Assembly: GCF_000721265.1 (NCBI RefSeq)
Contig: NZ_JOFZ01000012.1
Coordinates: 558,001 to 622,000 of the forward strand
DNA from: Streptomyces sp. NRRL F-5126
Lineage (GTDB): Bacteria; Actinomycetota; Actinomycetes; Streptomycetales; Streptomycetaceae
Length of the DNA stretch: 64,000 nucleotides
Direction of reading: 5' to 3'
The translations under genes were made by a program, and so were the position numbers. This document shows, piece by piece, positions 34,769 through 46,621 of the stretch. Every line of letters begins with the position of its first letter. Positions within the stretch are counted from its first letter, which is position 1. The notes below the pieces were generated by a model, which saw nothing but the letters and a program-made list of their open reading frames with translations, searched no databases and was not told where the DNA came from.

Positions 34769-35602
34769 ATGACGCACGCGATGACGAAGGGCTCCAACGT
34801 CCCCCTCGGCGTGAGGGGCGTACGGGCCGTGCTGCGGTGGACGCCGGGCACCGGCATCCCCGACGTGGACGCGTCGGCGCTGCTCCTCGGCCACGACGGG
34901 CGGGTGCGTTCGGACGAGGACTTCGTCTTCTACAACCAGCCGAGGCACCCGTCGGGCGCCGTGCGGCGGCTGTCGAAGAAGCAGCGTCCTGACGGCCTCA
35001 CGGACTCGGTGGAGGCCGATCTCGCGGCGCTCGACCCGTCGGTCGACCAGGTCCTCCTGGCCGCCTCGTCCGACGGAGAGCCCTTCGGGCACGTGCGTGA
35101 CCTGCGGATCCTGCTGTACGACACCGCCGCGCCCGAGGGCGAGCCCGTCGCGGTCTTCGACGTGCACCCGGAGACGGGCGAGGAGACCGCCATCATCTGC
35201 GGGGAGCTGTACCGCAGGGGCGACGGCTGGAAGTTCCGGGCGGTCGGCCAGGGCTACCCGACCGGCCTCGTGGGCCTTGCCACAGCGTTCGGCGTCTCCG
35301 TGGACGAGACGGACCCGGCCACCGCCCCCGCACCGCCCGGGCCGACGGCCGGGTCCCACACCCCGCCCATGCCGCAGACGGCACCGGCACCGGCACCGGC
35401 ACCGGCCTACGGCTACCCGCACCAGGCGCCGGCCCCCGCGCCCTCACCCGCCGCCGGGTACGGCTACCCGCAGCCGACCTCCCCCGAGCCCTACGGCTAC
35501 GGCTACCCCCAGCCGGCAGCCGCGGCGCTCCCCGACGGCCCCGCCCAGGACCCGTCCTTCCGCCTGCCCCCGATGGGCCCGCAGTTCGTGCACGGCGCCT
35601 GA
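34769..35602 (+). CDS. TerD-family stress protein with YGYP-repeat tail
   Basis: A 277-residue protein. The TerD calcium-binding-type domain (about 1-175) includes [40 protein letters not shown] and [23 protein letters not shown] at 34769 gives [10 protein letters not shown], the family start; ATG at 34760 is possible. The C-terminal 100 residues are Pro/Ala-rich with at least four YGYP motifs, a likely disordered or binding tail. It is divergent from the citrate-lyase-like gene across about 200 bp. Confidence 0.9.
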   Translation: MTHAMTKGSNVPLGVRGVRAVLRWTPGTGIPDVDASALLLGHDGRVRSDEDFVFYNQPRHPSGAVRRLSKKQRPDGLTDSVEADLAALDPSVDQVLLAASSDGEPFGHVRDLRILLYDTAAPEGEPVAVFDVHPETGEETAIICGELYRRGDGWKFRAVGQGYPTGLVGLATAFGVSVDETDPATAPAPPGPTAGSHTPPMPQTAPAPAPAPAYGYPHQAPAPAPSPAAGYGYPQPTSPEPYGYGYPQPAAAALPDGPAQDPSFRLPPMGPQFVHGA

Positions 35603-35610
35603 AGGGGCCC

Positions 35611-36354
35611 TCACGCCTTCGTCTTGTAGCCCCTGCCCCACTGCAGGCCCCAGCCGTACAGGCGGTCCAGTTCCGCCTGGAAGCCGTAGACGAACCTGAC
35701 CTCGCGCCGCACCAGCAGGTCGCCCTTCACGTTCTCCAGCGCGAACACCGCGCAGGACCTCGCCTGGGGGGCGCGTTCGTCGAGTTCGATCTCGACGCGC
35801 GGGCCGTTGCTCGGGTAGAGCGTCACCTTCGCGTGCGTGCGGTCGAAGGCCGGCGTCTGGTCGTAGATGTAGACGAAGAACAGCAGGCGCTTGATCGACT
35901 CGCGGTGGTCGAGGTTGACGAAGATCGTCTCGCCGGACGGCGCGCCGAACCGGTCGTCACCGCTGAGCTTGACGTACGGGGCGATGTTGAGGTCGCCGAA
36001 GAAGCTGCCGAGCGGCTGGACGACGCCCTTGCTGCCGTCCGTCAGCTCGTAGAGGCAGCCGAGGTCGAGGTCGACGTTGACCACGCCCTGCGTGTGCGCC
36101 TGCACCACGTCGGGCTGGAACAGCTTGAACGGGTGGCGCAGCATACTGCCCTGTTTCGACCTGCCCTCGATGTCCGACGTGCGCATCCGCCACGACAGGT
36201 TGACGCGCAGGTTGCCCGTCGCCGCGCCCTGCTTCGTCAGCGAGACCGCCGGATGGCGCCGGGTCAGCTCGATGGAGTTCGACGCCGAGTTGCCCGAATC
36301 GAACTGTGCCGCCCTTCCTCCCGGCCGCAGGCCGTCCCAGAAAGACATGCTCAC
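35611..36354 (-). CDS. TerD/TerA-like tellurium-resistance family protein
   Basis: A 247-residue protein related to TerA/TerD. Segments: TGNLRVNLSWRM, GVVNVDLDLGCLYELTDGSK (Asp-rich strand), NIAPYVKLSGDDRFGAPSGE and RLLFFVYIYD. It lacks the DASALL and EGEGDD motifs of the small TerD paralogs. The stop lies 8 bp from the stop of the TerD gene at 34769. Start MSMSFWDGL at 36354; MSFWDGL at 36348 is an alternative. A role in Ter-dependent envelope or metal stress is likely from family and context. Confidence 0.85.
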   Translation of the reverse strand: MSMSFWDGLRPGGRAAQFDSGNSASNSIELTRRHPAVSLTKQGAATGNLRVNLSWRMRTSDIEGRSKQGSMLRHPFKLFQPDVVQAHTQGVVNVDLDLGCLYELTDGSKGVVQPLGSFFGDLNIAPYVKLSGDDRFGAPSGETIFVNLDHRESIKRLLFFVYIYDQTPAFDRTHAKVTLYPSNGPRVEIELDERAPQARSCAVFALENVKGDLLVRREVRFVYGFQAELDRLYGWGLQWGRGYKTKA

Positions 36355-36402
36355 CCACCCCTGTCGCTACGTGTGCGTCCGGCCGTGCGTCGTGGGGCGG
36401 TC

Positions 36403-36422
36403 CGCGGGCCCGAAGGCCCGTG
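36403..36422 (-). terminator. UUCG-tetraloop hairpin after the TerC-like gene
   Basis: On the minus strand CGGGCC-TTCG-GGCCCG forms a 6-bp stem closed by a C(UUCG)G tetraloop, the most stable kind. A G-U and a C-G pair extend the base. It lies in the 250-bp gap between the TerC-like gene (stop 36605) and the TerA-like start (36354). Without a T-run it may act as a pause or processing site as well as a terminator. Confidence 0.5.
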
Positions 36423-36604
36423 CACCGCCCCCCGCACTTGAGCGTTCCCTCGCTCCGCCGGGCCGCACACCCCGGGACGCCCGTCCTGAGGGTCACACGG
36501 GGTCGCACGGGGTCGCGCCCCTGTCGCGTACGGGCATATCCGTGCGACAAGGGCGCCCGGCACCGCACGCTCGGGCGCCCGCGGGTCGCGCCGGCGCGTC
36601 CGCG

Positions 36605-37759
36605 TCAGGCGCGCGCGCCCGCGTGCTCCTCCGACTCGTGGGGGCCTTCGCCCGCGTCGCCGCCCTCGGCCTCCAGCTTCTTGTTCCTGCGCACGGAGGA
36701 CCAGAACGAGGCGCCGATGAGGACGACGCCGACCAGGCCGGTGATGACCTCGTTGATCTCGTGCTGGATCGTGACGAGCAGGATCACGGCCAGCGCACCG
36801 ATCGCGTAGTGCGCCCCGTGCTCCAGGTACACGTAGTCGTCCAGGGTGCCCTGGCGCACCAGGTACACGGTCAGGGACCTGATGTACATCGCGCCGATGC
36901 CGAGGCCGAGCGCCATCCAGAAGATGTGGTTGGTGATGGCGAAGGCGCCGATGACGCCGTCGAAGGAGAACGACGCGTCGAGGACCTCGAGGTAGAGGAA
37001 CATGAAGAAGGCGGCCTTGCCCGCGAGGCCCACGGCGGAGACCGTCCTGCCCGCGGCGCGCGCCTTCGCCTCTTCCTCCTCCTCGCGTTCCTCCTCCTCT
37101 TCGAGGGAGTTCTCGAAGTGGCCGGACAGACCGCCGACGATGAGGTACGTGATGAGCCCGGCGACGCCGGCGAGCAGCACCGTCGAGGACTTGTCCACGG
37201 CGTGGCCCGAGCTGGTGTGCGCGTGGGCCGCGAACGTCTGCGAGACGACGAGCAGGGCGATCAGCGCGACGCAGACCGACAGCATGTCGACCTTGCCCAG
37301 CTTGGCGAGCGGGCGCTCCAGCCACGCGAGCCACTTGATGTCGCGGTCCTCAAGGATGAAGTCGAGGAAGATCATCAGCAGGAACATACCGCCGAAGGCG
37401 GCGATGGCCGGGTGGGCGTCGGTGACCAGCGACTCGTAGCGGCTGGGGTCGTTCAGGGCGAGCTTGACGGCCTCGACCGGGTTCACCTTGGCCGTGATCG
37501 CCACGATCAGGACGGGGAAGACCAGCCGCATGCCGAAGACGGCGATGAGCACACCGACGGTGAGGAAGATCTTCTGCCAGTAGGCGTTCATCTTCTTCAG
37601 CACGCCGGCGTTGACGACGGCGTTGTCGAAGGAGAGGGAGATCTCCAGGATCGAAAGGATCAGGACGACCCCGAACGCCTCCCACCCCCAGAAGACGGCC
37701 GCCGCGGCCAGGCCGAGGGCGGTGATGCCCATCGGCCAGCGAAAGGTTTTCAGGATCAC
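36605..37759 (-). CDS. TerC/DUF475-family membrane protein
   Basis: A 384-residue polytopic protein with about nine hydrophobic segments. The two conserved acidic signatures are EISLSFDNAVVNAGV and LDASFSFDGVIGAFAITNH. A highly acidic cytoplasmic loop (a run of Glu/Arg near residue 220) separates the halves. TerC proteins are predicted metal-ion transporters or sensors and form membrane complexes with TerD-type proteins. The adjacent TerD gene starts upstream, with 48 bp between. Confidence 0.92.
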   Translation of the reverse strand: MILKTFRWPMGITALGLAAAAVFWGWEAFGVVLILSILEISLSFDNAVVNAGVLKKMNAYWQKIFLTVGVLIAVFGMRLVFPVLIVAITAKVNPVEAVKLALNDPSRYESLVTDAHPAIAAFGGMFLLMIFLDFILEDRDIKWLAWLERPLAKLGKVDMLSVCVALIALLVVSQTFAAHAHTSSGHAVDKSSTVLLAGVAGLITYLIVGGLSGHFENSLEEEEEREEEEEAKARAAGRTVSAVGLAGKAAFFMFLYLEVLDASFSFDGVIGAFAITNHIFWMALGLGIGAMYIRSLTVYLVRQGTLDDYVYLEHGAHYAIGALAVILLVTIQHEINEVITGLVGVVLIGASFWSSVRRNKKLEAEGGDAGEGPHESEEHAGARA

Positions 37760-37807
37760 TGCTTCCCCATCCGGTGGTACGGGTTTTCCCCCGTGCAGAG
37801 CGTCGCT

Positions 37808-38383
37808 TTACGCAACATTGACCCCGAAGTCTAGGGCGATGCCCCGCAGACCCGACGCGTACCCCTGGCCCACTGCCCGGAACTTCCACTCGCCGCCGTG
37901 CCGGTAGAGCTCGCCGAAGATCATGGCCGTCTCCGTGGAGGCGTCCTCCGTCAGGTCGTAGCGGGCGAGCTCCTGGCCGTCCGCCTGGTTGACGACGCGG
38001 ATGAACGCGTTGCTGACCTGCCCGAACGTCTGGCGGCGGTTGTCGGCGTCGTGGATGGAGACCGGGAAGACGATCTTGTCGCACTGCTCGGGCACCTGGG
38101 AGAGGTCGACGAGCAGCGACTCGTCGTCGCCCTCGCCCTCGCCGGTGAGGTTGTCGCCCGTGTGCTCCACGGAGCCCTCGGGGCTCTTGAGGTTGTTGTA
38201 GAAGACGAAGTACTCGTCGCCCAGCACTCGGCCCTCGCGGCACAGGAGCCCGCTCGCGTCGAGGTCGAAATCCGCTCCGGTGGTGGAGCGTGCGTCCCAG
38301 CCGAGCCCTACGAGCACCTGGGTGAGGTTCGGTGCGGCCTTGGAGAGGGAGACATTGCCCCCCTTGGCGAGTGTGACGCCCAT
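37808..38383 (-). CDS. terD: TerD-family protein
   Basis: A 191-residue canonical TerD protein. It begins [20 protein letters not shown], followed by [35 protein letters not shown] (calcium-binding Asp/Glu cluster) and [20 protein letters not shown]. The ATG at 38383 follows GGGGAGGA. It is a close paralog of the next gene (same length), so the pair arose by tandem duplication. It probably acts at the inner membrane with TerC in stress and metal response. Confidence 0.95.
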   Translation of the reverse strand: MGVTLAKGGNVSLSKAAPNLTQVLVGLGWDARSTTGADFDLDASGLLCREGRVLGDEYFVFYNNLKSPEGSVEHTGDNLTGEGEGDDESLLVDLSQVPEQCDKIVFPVSIHDADNRRQTFGQVSNAFIRVVNQADGQELARYDLTEDASTETAMIFGELYRHGGEWKFRAVGQGYASGLRGIALDFGVNVA

Positions 38384-38604
38384 GATGTTGAGTCCTCCCC
38401 GATGGTGGTCCTGTGCGTGCTGCGCGTCATGCGCGTCCTGCGCGGGCACGGCGCGTTTCACGTCATGCCCGGTCGTACGGCCTCTATGCACTGCACGCCG
38501 ATCGCGCCCCGAACGGTTCCTGCGGGCGCCCGGCGTACACGGGCCGCGCCCGGCGCCGCACGGACAGCTGTGCGTGCGGCGCCGGACGCGGTGTGTTGTA
38601 CGGG

Positions 38605-39180
38605 TCAGACGTTGACGCCGAAGTCCTGCGCGATGCCGCGCAGGCCCGACGCGTACCCCTGGCCGATGGCACGGAACTTCCACTCCGCGCCGTTGCGGTA
38701 CAGCTCGCCGAAGACCATCGCGGTCTCCGTCGAGGCGTCCTCGGTGAGGTCGTAGCGCGCCAGCTCGTTGTTGTCGGCCTGGTTGACGACGCGGATGTAC
38801 GCGTTGCGTACCTGGCCGAAGGACTGCTGGCGGGTCTCCGCGTCGTAGATGGAGACCGGGAAGACGACCTTCTCGACGTCGGCGGGGACCGCGGCCAGGT
38901 TGACCTTGATCACCTCGTCGTCGCCCTCGCCCTCGCCCGTGAGGTTGTCGCCGGTGTGCTCGACGGAGCCTTCCGGGCTCTTGAGGTTGTTGAAGAAGAC
39001 GAAGTTGCCGTCCTGCGCGACCTTGCCCTCGGCGTTCGCCAGCAGGGCGCTGGCGTCGAGGTCGAAGTCCTGCCCTGTCGTCGTACGGGCGTCCCAGCCA
39101 AGACCCACGGTGACCGCGGTCAGGTTGGGCGCGGCCTTGGTCAGCGAGACGTTTCCGCCCTTGCTGAGGCTGACTCCCAC
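38605..39180 (-). CDS. terD: TerD-family protein (tandem paralog)
   Basis: A 191-residue TerD protein starting at GTG 39180 ([20 protein letters not shown]); GGGAGG precedes it. The same length as its neighbour and the shared FDLDAS, EGEGDDE and [22 protein letters not shown] segments support this start over the ATG 12 bp upstream. The 221-bp gap to the other paralog is GC-rich without a clear terminator, so the two may be co-transcribed. Confidence 0.95.
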   Translation of the reverse strand: MGVSLSKGGNVSLTKAAPNLTAVTVGLGWDARTTTGQDFDLDASALLANAEGKVAQDGNFVFFNNLKSPEGSVEHTGDNLTGEGEGDDEVIKVNLAAVPADVEKVVFPVSIYDAETRQQSFGQVRNAYIRVVNQADNNELARYDLTEDASTETAMVFGELYRNGAEWKFRAIGQGYASGLRGIAQDFGVNV

Positions 39181-39352
39181 GAGTCCTCCCATTGGTTGTC
39201 GGGGCCGGCGGCCATGGTCAGCGGCAGCTGCCGCGGGCCTCACGCCCCCTGGTGCGTTGCATTCGGATCAACGTCTGGATCCTAGTGACGGGTTCCCTCA
39301 GGCCGCGCGTTTTCCCGCGCGGAGTGCGCCGTACGCCGCAGAGGCCGTCACC

Positions 39353-39817
39353 TCACAGCCGGGCGAGCGCTTTGATGTAGTCCTCGCTGTCGCGCGCCTC
39401 GTGCACGGGGTTCACGACGCTCCACCGCACGGTCCCCGACGTGTCGATGACGAACGTGCCGCGCACGGCACGGCCGCGCTCCTCGTCCAGCACGCCGTAG
39501 GCGCGCGCCACGGCGCCGTGCGGCCAGTGGTCGGCGAGCAGCGGGAAGTCGATGCCCTCCTGCTCGGCGAAGGCACGCAGGGCGTGCACGGAGTCGGCGG
39601 AGCAGGCCAGCAGCTGCGCGCCGGCGCGGGCGAAGGCGTCCGTGCGGTCGCGCAGCTCCTGGAGCTCGCCCGTGCAGGTGGTGCTGAACGCGTACGGGTA
39701 GAAGACGAGGACCACATGGCGCCCGCCGGGGCCGCGGAAATCGGAGAGCCGCACGGTCCTGCCGTGCTGGTCCTGGAGCGCGAAGTCGGGTGCTTGCGCA
39801 CCGGCCTCGACGGCCAT
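39353..39817 (-). CDS. Peroxiredoxin (AhpE/BCP-like)
   Basis: A 154-residue thioredoxin-fold peroxidase. The active site is YPYAFSTTCTGELQELRD, with the peroxidatic Cys in TTCTGEL. No second resolving Cys is placed as in typical 2-Cys enzymes, so it may be a 1-Cys AhpE-type. It reduces peroxides with thiol donors in the cytoplasm. It lies between the TerD pair and DUF3052. Confidence 0.93.
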   Translation of the reverse strand: MAVEAGAQAPDFALQDQHGRTVRLSDFRGPGGRHVVLVFYPYAFSTTCTGELQELRDRTDAFARAGAQLLACSADSVHALRAFAEQEGIDFPLLADHWPHGAVARAYGVLDEERGRAVRGTFVIDTSGTVRWSVVNPVHEARDSEDYIKALARL

Positions 39818-39871
39818 GGGAGCTGTCCTTTCGCGCGTACGCGTGCCTACGCGACGCGAGGCTACAGGTGA

Positions 39872-39950
39872 GCCCCCGCCGCGACGTCGGCGGCGGGGGC
39901 GGTCGTACGGGTGCCCGGGGCCCGCCCGCAGGGCGGTGCGGACCCCGGGC
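39872..39950 (-). terminator. Two strong GC hairpins downstream of DUF3052
   Basis: The first structure past the DUF3052 stop is GCCCGGGG (39913-39920) with CCCCGGGC (39943-39950), enclosing CCGCCC-GCA-GGGCGG. The second is GCCCCCGCCGC (39872-39882) with GCGGCGGGGGC (39890-39900), an 11-bp perfect stem. Neither has a T-run, as is usual in Streptomyces. They should separate the DUF3052 transcript from the peroxiredoxin gene. Confidence 0.65.
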
Positions 39951-39956
39951 GCGCGT

Positions 39957-40385
39957 TCAGCGCTTCGACTTGGGTGTGACCAGCCGGCTGCCGGTCCAGT
40001 CCTTGCCGGCGTTGACGCTCTTGGTCTGCGACAGGCCGGCCGTCTGGGCGGCCTCGTTGATGTCGCTCGGCTCGACGTAGCCGTCACGGCCGGTCTTGGG
40101 TGTCAGCAGCCAGACCACGCCGCCGTCCTCGATCAGACCGATCGCGTCCACCAGCGCGTCCGTAAGGTCGCCGTCCTCGTCCCGGAACCAGAGGAGGACG
40201 GCGTCGGCAACGTCGTCGTAGTCCTCGTCGACGAGCTCCTGGCCGATGACGGCCTCGATGGACTTTCGGAGCTCCGGCTCGACGTCTTCGTCGTAACCGA
40301 TCTCCTGGACCACCTCTCCGGGCTCGAACCCCAGACGAGCCGCCTGCTGGGTCCGCTCCTCCGCGTGGTCCGCGGTCGCGCTCAC
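39957..40385 (-). CDS. DUF3052 family protein
   Basis: A 142-residue acidic cytoplasmic protein conserved in actinobacteria. Segments: LGFEPGEVVQEIGYDEDVEP, VLLWFRDEDGDLTDALVDA and GGVVWLLTPKTGRDG. GTG at 40385 is preceded by AGGAGG. It diverges from aceE across a 492-bp gap, an arrangement seen in many Streptomyces. Function is unknown. Confidence 0.93.
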   Translation of the reverse strand: MSATADHAEERTQQAARLGFEPGEVVQEIGYDEDVEPELRKSIEAVIGQELVDEDYDDVADAVLLWFRDEDGDLTDALVDAIGLIEDGGVVWLLTPKTGRDGYVEPSDINEAAQTAGLSQTKSVNAGKDWTGSRLVTPKSKR

Positions 40386-40877
40386 GGATTGCCTCCTGAT
40401 CATGTTGCGGTGTCTGCTTCGGCCTCGCGCACACGCGAGGCGATGGCCGTAGTCCACACGGGCGGGACGGATCGCGCAAGTACCCGACGGCCGAGACCGC
40501 CGAAACGGTGACGTTCCGGGCCTCTCTCCCGCGTGCTGCGGCACTTGCCCGGCGACCGTGCGTGACGGGCGCCTTGTCTTTTCTCCATGTTCGCCATGGT
40601 ATGCCGCGGGCCTGCGCCATTCGAGTGAGAACCGCCGGTGGACGGTGTCGCCCGGGCGTGGCACGCCACAACGCCGGTAGAGCCGCGCGGGACGGGGTAC
40701 GGACCGGGTAGGGACACGGTACGTGCGCCGTGCCCGCCCGCCACGAGGCGGCCCGCCGCACCGTTACCTTCCCGGTGCACAGGTGACGTTCGCGTATGTC
40801 GCGGTACACGATGGGTTGCGACGTACGACACCCACAGACAGCGCCACAGACAACGCCACAGACAGTGAGGGAACAGC
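40386..40877. promoter_or_regulatory. Divergent intergenic region between DUF3052 and aceE
   Basis: 492 bp without a supported gene. It holds the DUF3052 Shine-Dalgarno at its left end and, next to aceE, three 12-bp tandem repeats and AGGGA (40868-40872). A long leader or several promoters for aceE are likely here, but no single promoter can be picked with confidence. Confidence 0.5.
40832..40867 (+). repeat. Triplicate 12-bp tandem repeat in the aceE leader
   Basis: CCACAGACAGCG (40832-40843), CCACAGACAACG (40844-40855) and CCACAGACAGTG (40856-40867) follow directly on one another and end at the ribosome-binding site. The unit length is a multiple of three and the repeat is in frame with aceE, but no start codon precedes it. 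It may modulate translation or bind a regulator. Confidence 0.7.
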
Positions 40878-43646
<2,769 letters not shown>

Positions 43647-44027
43647 CGTCCGGTGGCGGGCGCGCGGCGGCCCCGGTGGGTGACGACCCACAGACGGCCG
43701 CGCGCTGCCCGGCCCGCCGCGGCCGTCGGATGCGGCGGACCAGTGGCGATCCACCCGGTGCCGGGTGCGGCCGGGCCCTGCGCGATCCCCAGGACGAAGA
43801 ATCCGGCGATCGCCCGGACCGGGCCGATGATCCCGGACGTCTCGCGGTCCGGCCCGTTACGCGGCCTCGTCCGGCCGCGCGAGCGGGGGCTCACGCGCGT
43901 ACGCGGCCGCGTACCCGCCGAACACCCGTCCACTCGCGGCGGCTTCGGCCCGGTCGTGCGCACTCGGGCGCGCAAAAGGCCCCGCCGGAGCGATCCGGCG
44001 GGGCCTTGGGCGCGCGTCGACTCGACG
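43647..44027. other. Intergenic region between convergent aceE and MFS genes
   Basis: 381 bp with no supported gene. Apart from the terminator at 43976-44007 near the MFS stop, I see only GC-rich sequence with no repeat or coding signal. Confidence 0.7.
43976..44007 (-). terminator. Intrinsic terminator of the MFS gene
   Basis: AAGGCCCCGCCGGA (43976-43989) pairs perfectly with TCCGGCGGGGCCTT (43994-44007) around GCGA. On the minus strand the stem ends in TTTTGCG, giving a short T-run. It lies 21 bp after the MFS stop and also faces the aceE transcript. Confidence 0.88.
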
Positions 44028-45623
44028 TCAGACGTGCGCCGCTCCGTTCGCCGCGTCCGCGTTCTCGCCGCGCTTCGTCAGCAGCGCGACGAAGATCGCC
44101 ACGAACGCCACAGCCGCGGCGACCAGGCACGCCAGCGTCATGCCCGACATGAACGTGTCGTGCGCGACGGACGTGATCTTCTCGGCGATCGCGGCCGGCA
44201 CGCCCTTGGGCACGGGCGCGGTGCCGACCTGGACGGCCTCCGAGGCGGGCCCGACCTGGCCGGGCTTCAGGGGCGGCAGCCCCGCCTTCGTCCAGTTGCC
44301 CGGCAGCTCGTTCGAGACGCGGGAGGCCATCACGGCGCCGAGCACCGCGGTGCCGAGCGAGCCGCCGATCTGCATGGCGGCCTGCTGGAGGCCGCCGGCC
44401 ACGCCGGAGAGCTCCATCGGCGCGTTGCCGACGATCACCTCGGTCGCGCCCACCATGACGGGGGCGAGGCCGAGTCCGAGCAGCGCGAACCACAGCGACA
44501 TGGTCCCGGTGCCGGTGTCGATGCCGAGCCGGGACATGCCGAGCATGGCGACGGTCGTGAAGACCATGCCGCCGGCGAGCGGGATGCGCGGCCCGACCTT
44601 CGTGATGACCGCGCCTGCGAGCGGCGAGGCGACGATCATCATGCCGGTCAGCGGCAGCAGGTGCAGGCCCGCGTCGACGGGCGACATCCCGTGCACGTTC
44701 TGCAGGTAGAACGTCACGAAGAACAGGCCGCCGAGGAACGCGATCGCCATCAGGGCCATCAGCAGCACGCCCGCCGACACCGGGACGGACTTGAACAGGC
44801 CCATCGGGATCAGGGGTTCCTTGACCCGGTTCTCCCACAGCGCGAAGGCGACGAAGCACAGGATCGAGACGCCGATGAACGCCCAGACGCTGCCGCTGCC
44901 CCAGCCCCAGTCGGGCGCCTTGATGATCGCCCAGACCAGGCAGAACATGGCGGCGGACAGCAGCCCGATGCCCGGCAGGTCGAACGACTTCGGCGCCTTC
45001 TCCGCGCGGTGGTCGAGGAGGATGAACGCGCCGAGCACCAGCGCGATGACGCCGACCGGCACGTTGATGAAGAACACGGACTGCCAGCTCACGTGCTCCA
45101 CGAGCACGCCGCCGAGGATCGGGCCGCCCGCGGTGGAGGCGCCGATGACCATGCCCCAGATGCCGATGGCCATGTTGAGCTTCTCGGCGGGGAAAGTGGC
45201 GCGCAGCAGGCCGAGCGCGGCCGGCATCAGCAGGGCGCCGAACAGGCCCTGGAACACCCTGAGGGTGACCACGAGCCCGATGCTGTGGGAGAGGCCGATG
45301 GCGCCGGACGCCGCGGCGAACCCGATCACCCCGATGAGGAACGTCTGGCGGTGGCCGAAGCGGTCACCGAGCTTGCCCGCGGTGATCAGGGCCACCGCGA
45401 GGGCGAGGAAGTAGCCGTTGGTGATCCACTGGACGTCGGCGAACGAGGCGCCGAGGTCCTTCTGGATGGCCGGGTTCGCGATGGCGACGATGGTGCCGTC
45501 AAGCGCCACCATCATGACGCCGATGGCCACGGAGAAGAGCGTCAGCCAGGGGTGGCCGCGCAGTCCCTTCTTGGAAGGCGCCGTGACGGGAGGCGCCGAG
45601 TCGACGGTGGTCTGACTTGTCAT
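44028..45623 (-). CDS. DHA2-type MFS drug exporter
   Basis: A 531-residue proton antiporter of the EmrB/QacA type with about 14 membrane segments. Signatures: LDGTIVAIANPAIQKDLGAS at the N-terminus, GKLGDRFGHRQTFL between TM2 and TM3, GGPILGGVLVEHVSWQSVFF (motif C) and NVPVGVIALVLGAFIL. ATG at 45623 has TAGCGT 7 nt upstream and TTGTCA 18 bp further, so the message is likely leaderless. A TetR repressor is divergent. Exported drugs cannot be named. Confidence 0.94.
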   Translation of the reverse strand: MTSQTTVDSAPPVTAPSKKGLRGHPWLTLFSVAIGVMMVALDGTIVAIANPAIQKDLGASFADVQWITNGYFLALAVALITAGKLGDRFGHRQTFLIGVIGFAAASGAIGLSHSIGLVVTLRVFQGLFGALLMPAALGLLRATFPAEKLNMAIGIWGMVIGASTAGGPILGGVLVEHVSWQSVFFINVPVGVIALVLGAFILLDHRAEKAPKSFDLPGIGLLSAAMFCLVWAIIKAPDWGWGSGSVWAFIGVSILCFVAFALWENRVKEPLIPMGLFKSVPVSAGVLLMALMAIAFLGGLFFVTFYLQNVHGMSPVDAGLHLLPLTGMMIVASPLAGAVITKVGPRIPLAGGMVFTTVAMLGMSRLGIDTGTGTMSLWFALLGLGLAPVMVGATEVIVGNAPMELSGVAGGLQQAAMQIGGSLGTAVLGAVMASRVSNELPGNWTKAGLPPLKPGQVGPASEAVQVGTAPVPKGVPAAIAEKITSVAHDTFMSGMTLACLVAAAVAFVAIFVALLTKRGENADAANGAAHV

Positions 45624-45630
45624 ACCGCAC

Positions 45631-45660
45631 ACGCTAGTGTCAGCCGCTGACAGTTGACAA
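45631..45660 (-). promoter_or_regulatory. MFS promoter with embedded TetR-type operator
   Basis: On the minus strand: -35 TTGTCA (45660-45655), 18-bp spacer, -10 TAGCGT (45636-45631), then 7 nt to the ATG. The spacer contains the perfect palindrome TGTCAGC-C-GCTGACA (45638-45652). A second inverted pair, TGACAGTT (45648-45655) and AACTGTCA (45679-45686), overlaps the TetR side. This layout suits repression of the pump by the divergent TetR protein and autoregulation. Confidence 0.7.
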
Positions 45661-45817
45661 ACCAATTCACCTGTCGGTAACTGTCACGTAGCTCACAGCG
45701 GCCTCCACTACCGTGGACAGGGGCGCGAGCGTCCGCTCGGCGAGCGGCCGGCGGGAGCGGCGAACAGGCACATCGGCACCAGCGGCACACCGGCACAGAC
45801 GAGCGAGGTCCCCAGCA

Positions 45818-46531
45818 GTGAGCGTCGGGCAGGACACAGCGGCAGAGCGGCCGGCGGGGCTGCGCGCACGGAAGAAGCAGCGCACCCGCGACGACCTGAT
45901 GCGCGTGGCCCTCGAACTCTTCACGACGCAGGGGTACGACGCCACCACCGTCGACGAGATCGCCGACGCCGTCGAGGTCTCGCAGCGCACGTTCTTCCGC
46001 TACTTCGCCAGCAAGGAGGACGTCGCGTTCGGCGTCGCCTCCCTGGTGGAGGGCCAGTTCGTCGAGCAGCTGCGGCTGCGCCCCGCGGGCGAGGACCCGA
46101 TCCTCGCCATGCGCAGGGCGGTGGTCCGCGCATGGGAGCTGATGGGCGAGACCATCGACGAGGTCGCCCCCGTCGAACTGGTCATGCGTGCCTACCGGAT
46201 GATCGAGTCGACCCCCGCCCTGCTCTCCGCCGCGCTGCGGCGCGGCAGCGAGACGGAGGACGAGATCGTGGGGATCATCGCCGCGCGCGAGCACCTCGAC
46301 GTCGAGTCCGACCCGCGCCCACGCGTCGCGGTCGCGGCCGTGTGCGGGGTGATGCGGATGGCGGGCCGCGTCTGGGGACAGCCGGGGCACGAGACCAGCG
46401 TCGAGGCGCTCGCCGCCCTCACCGAGACGTATCTCGACGCCCTCGCGCCGTCGCTGACCGGACCGTGGCACGGGGCGCGTGAGCCACGAACCGGGCGCCA
46501 CGTGTGTCGCGATGACGTTCCCGTGGGCTAG
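45818..46531 (+). CDS. TetR-family repressor of the divergent MFS exporter
   Basis: A 237-residue TetR protein. The HTH lies at about residues 20-65: RDDLMRVALELFTTQGYDAT then TVDEIADAVEVSQRTFFRYF. It is followed by an all-helical ligand domain. GTG at 45818 follows GAGCGAGG. Divergence from the pump gene and the operator palindromes between them make it the likely local repressor. Confidence 0.92.
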   Translation: MSVGQDTAAERPAGLRARKKQRTRDDLMRVALELFTTQGYDATTVDEIADAVEVSQRTFFRYFASKEDVAFGVASLVEGQFVEQLRLRPAGEDPILAMRRAVVRAWELMGETIDEVAPVELVMRAYRMIESTPALLSAALRRGSETEDEIVGIIAAREHLDVESDPRPRVAVAAVCGVMRMAGRVWGQPGHETSVEALAALTETYLDALAPSLTGPWHGAREPRTGRHVCRDDVPVG

Positions 46532-46621
46532 CCTGGCCGCGATGTGACCTGTACGTGATCCGCGCGTGACCTGCCTCACCCGTAGGCGCGGACGTCGACG
46601 CGCCTCCTAGGTGATAGCTCA

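Noticed and set aside
45654..45659. TTGACA as -35 of the TetR gene
   Set aside because: No convincing -10 lies at 16-19 bp; it overlaps the -35 of the divergent pump promoter, so I treat it as part of that element.
46584..46605. AGGCGCG/CGCGCCT inverted repeat before the DUF1023 hydrolase
   Set aside because: Seven GC-only pairs around GACGTCGA are expected by chance at this GC content; no regulator or promoter fits.
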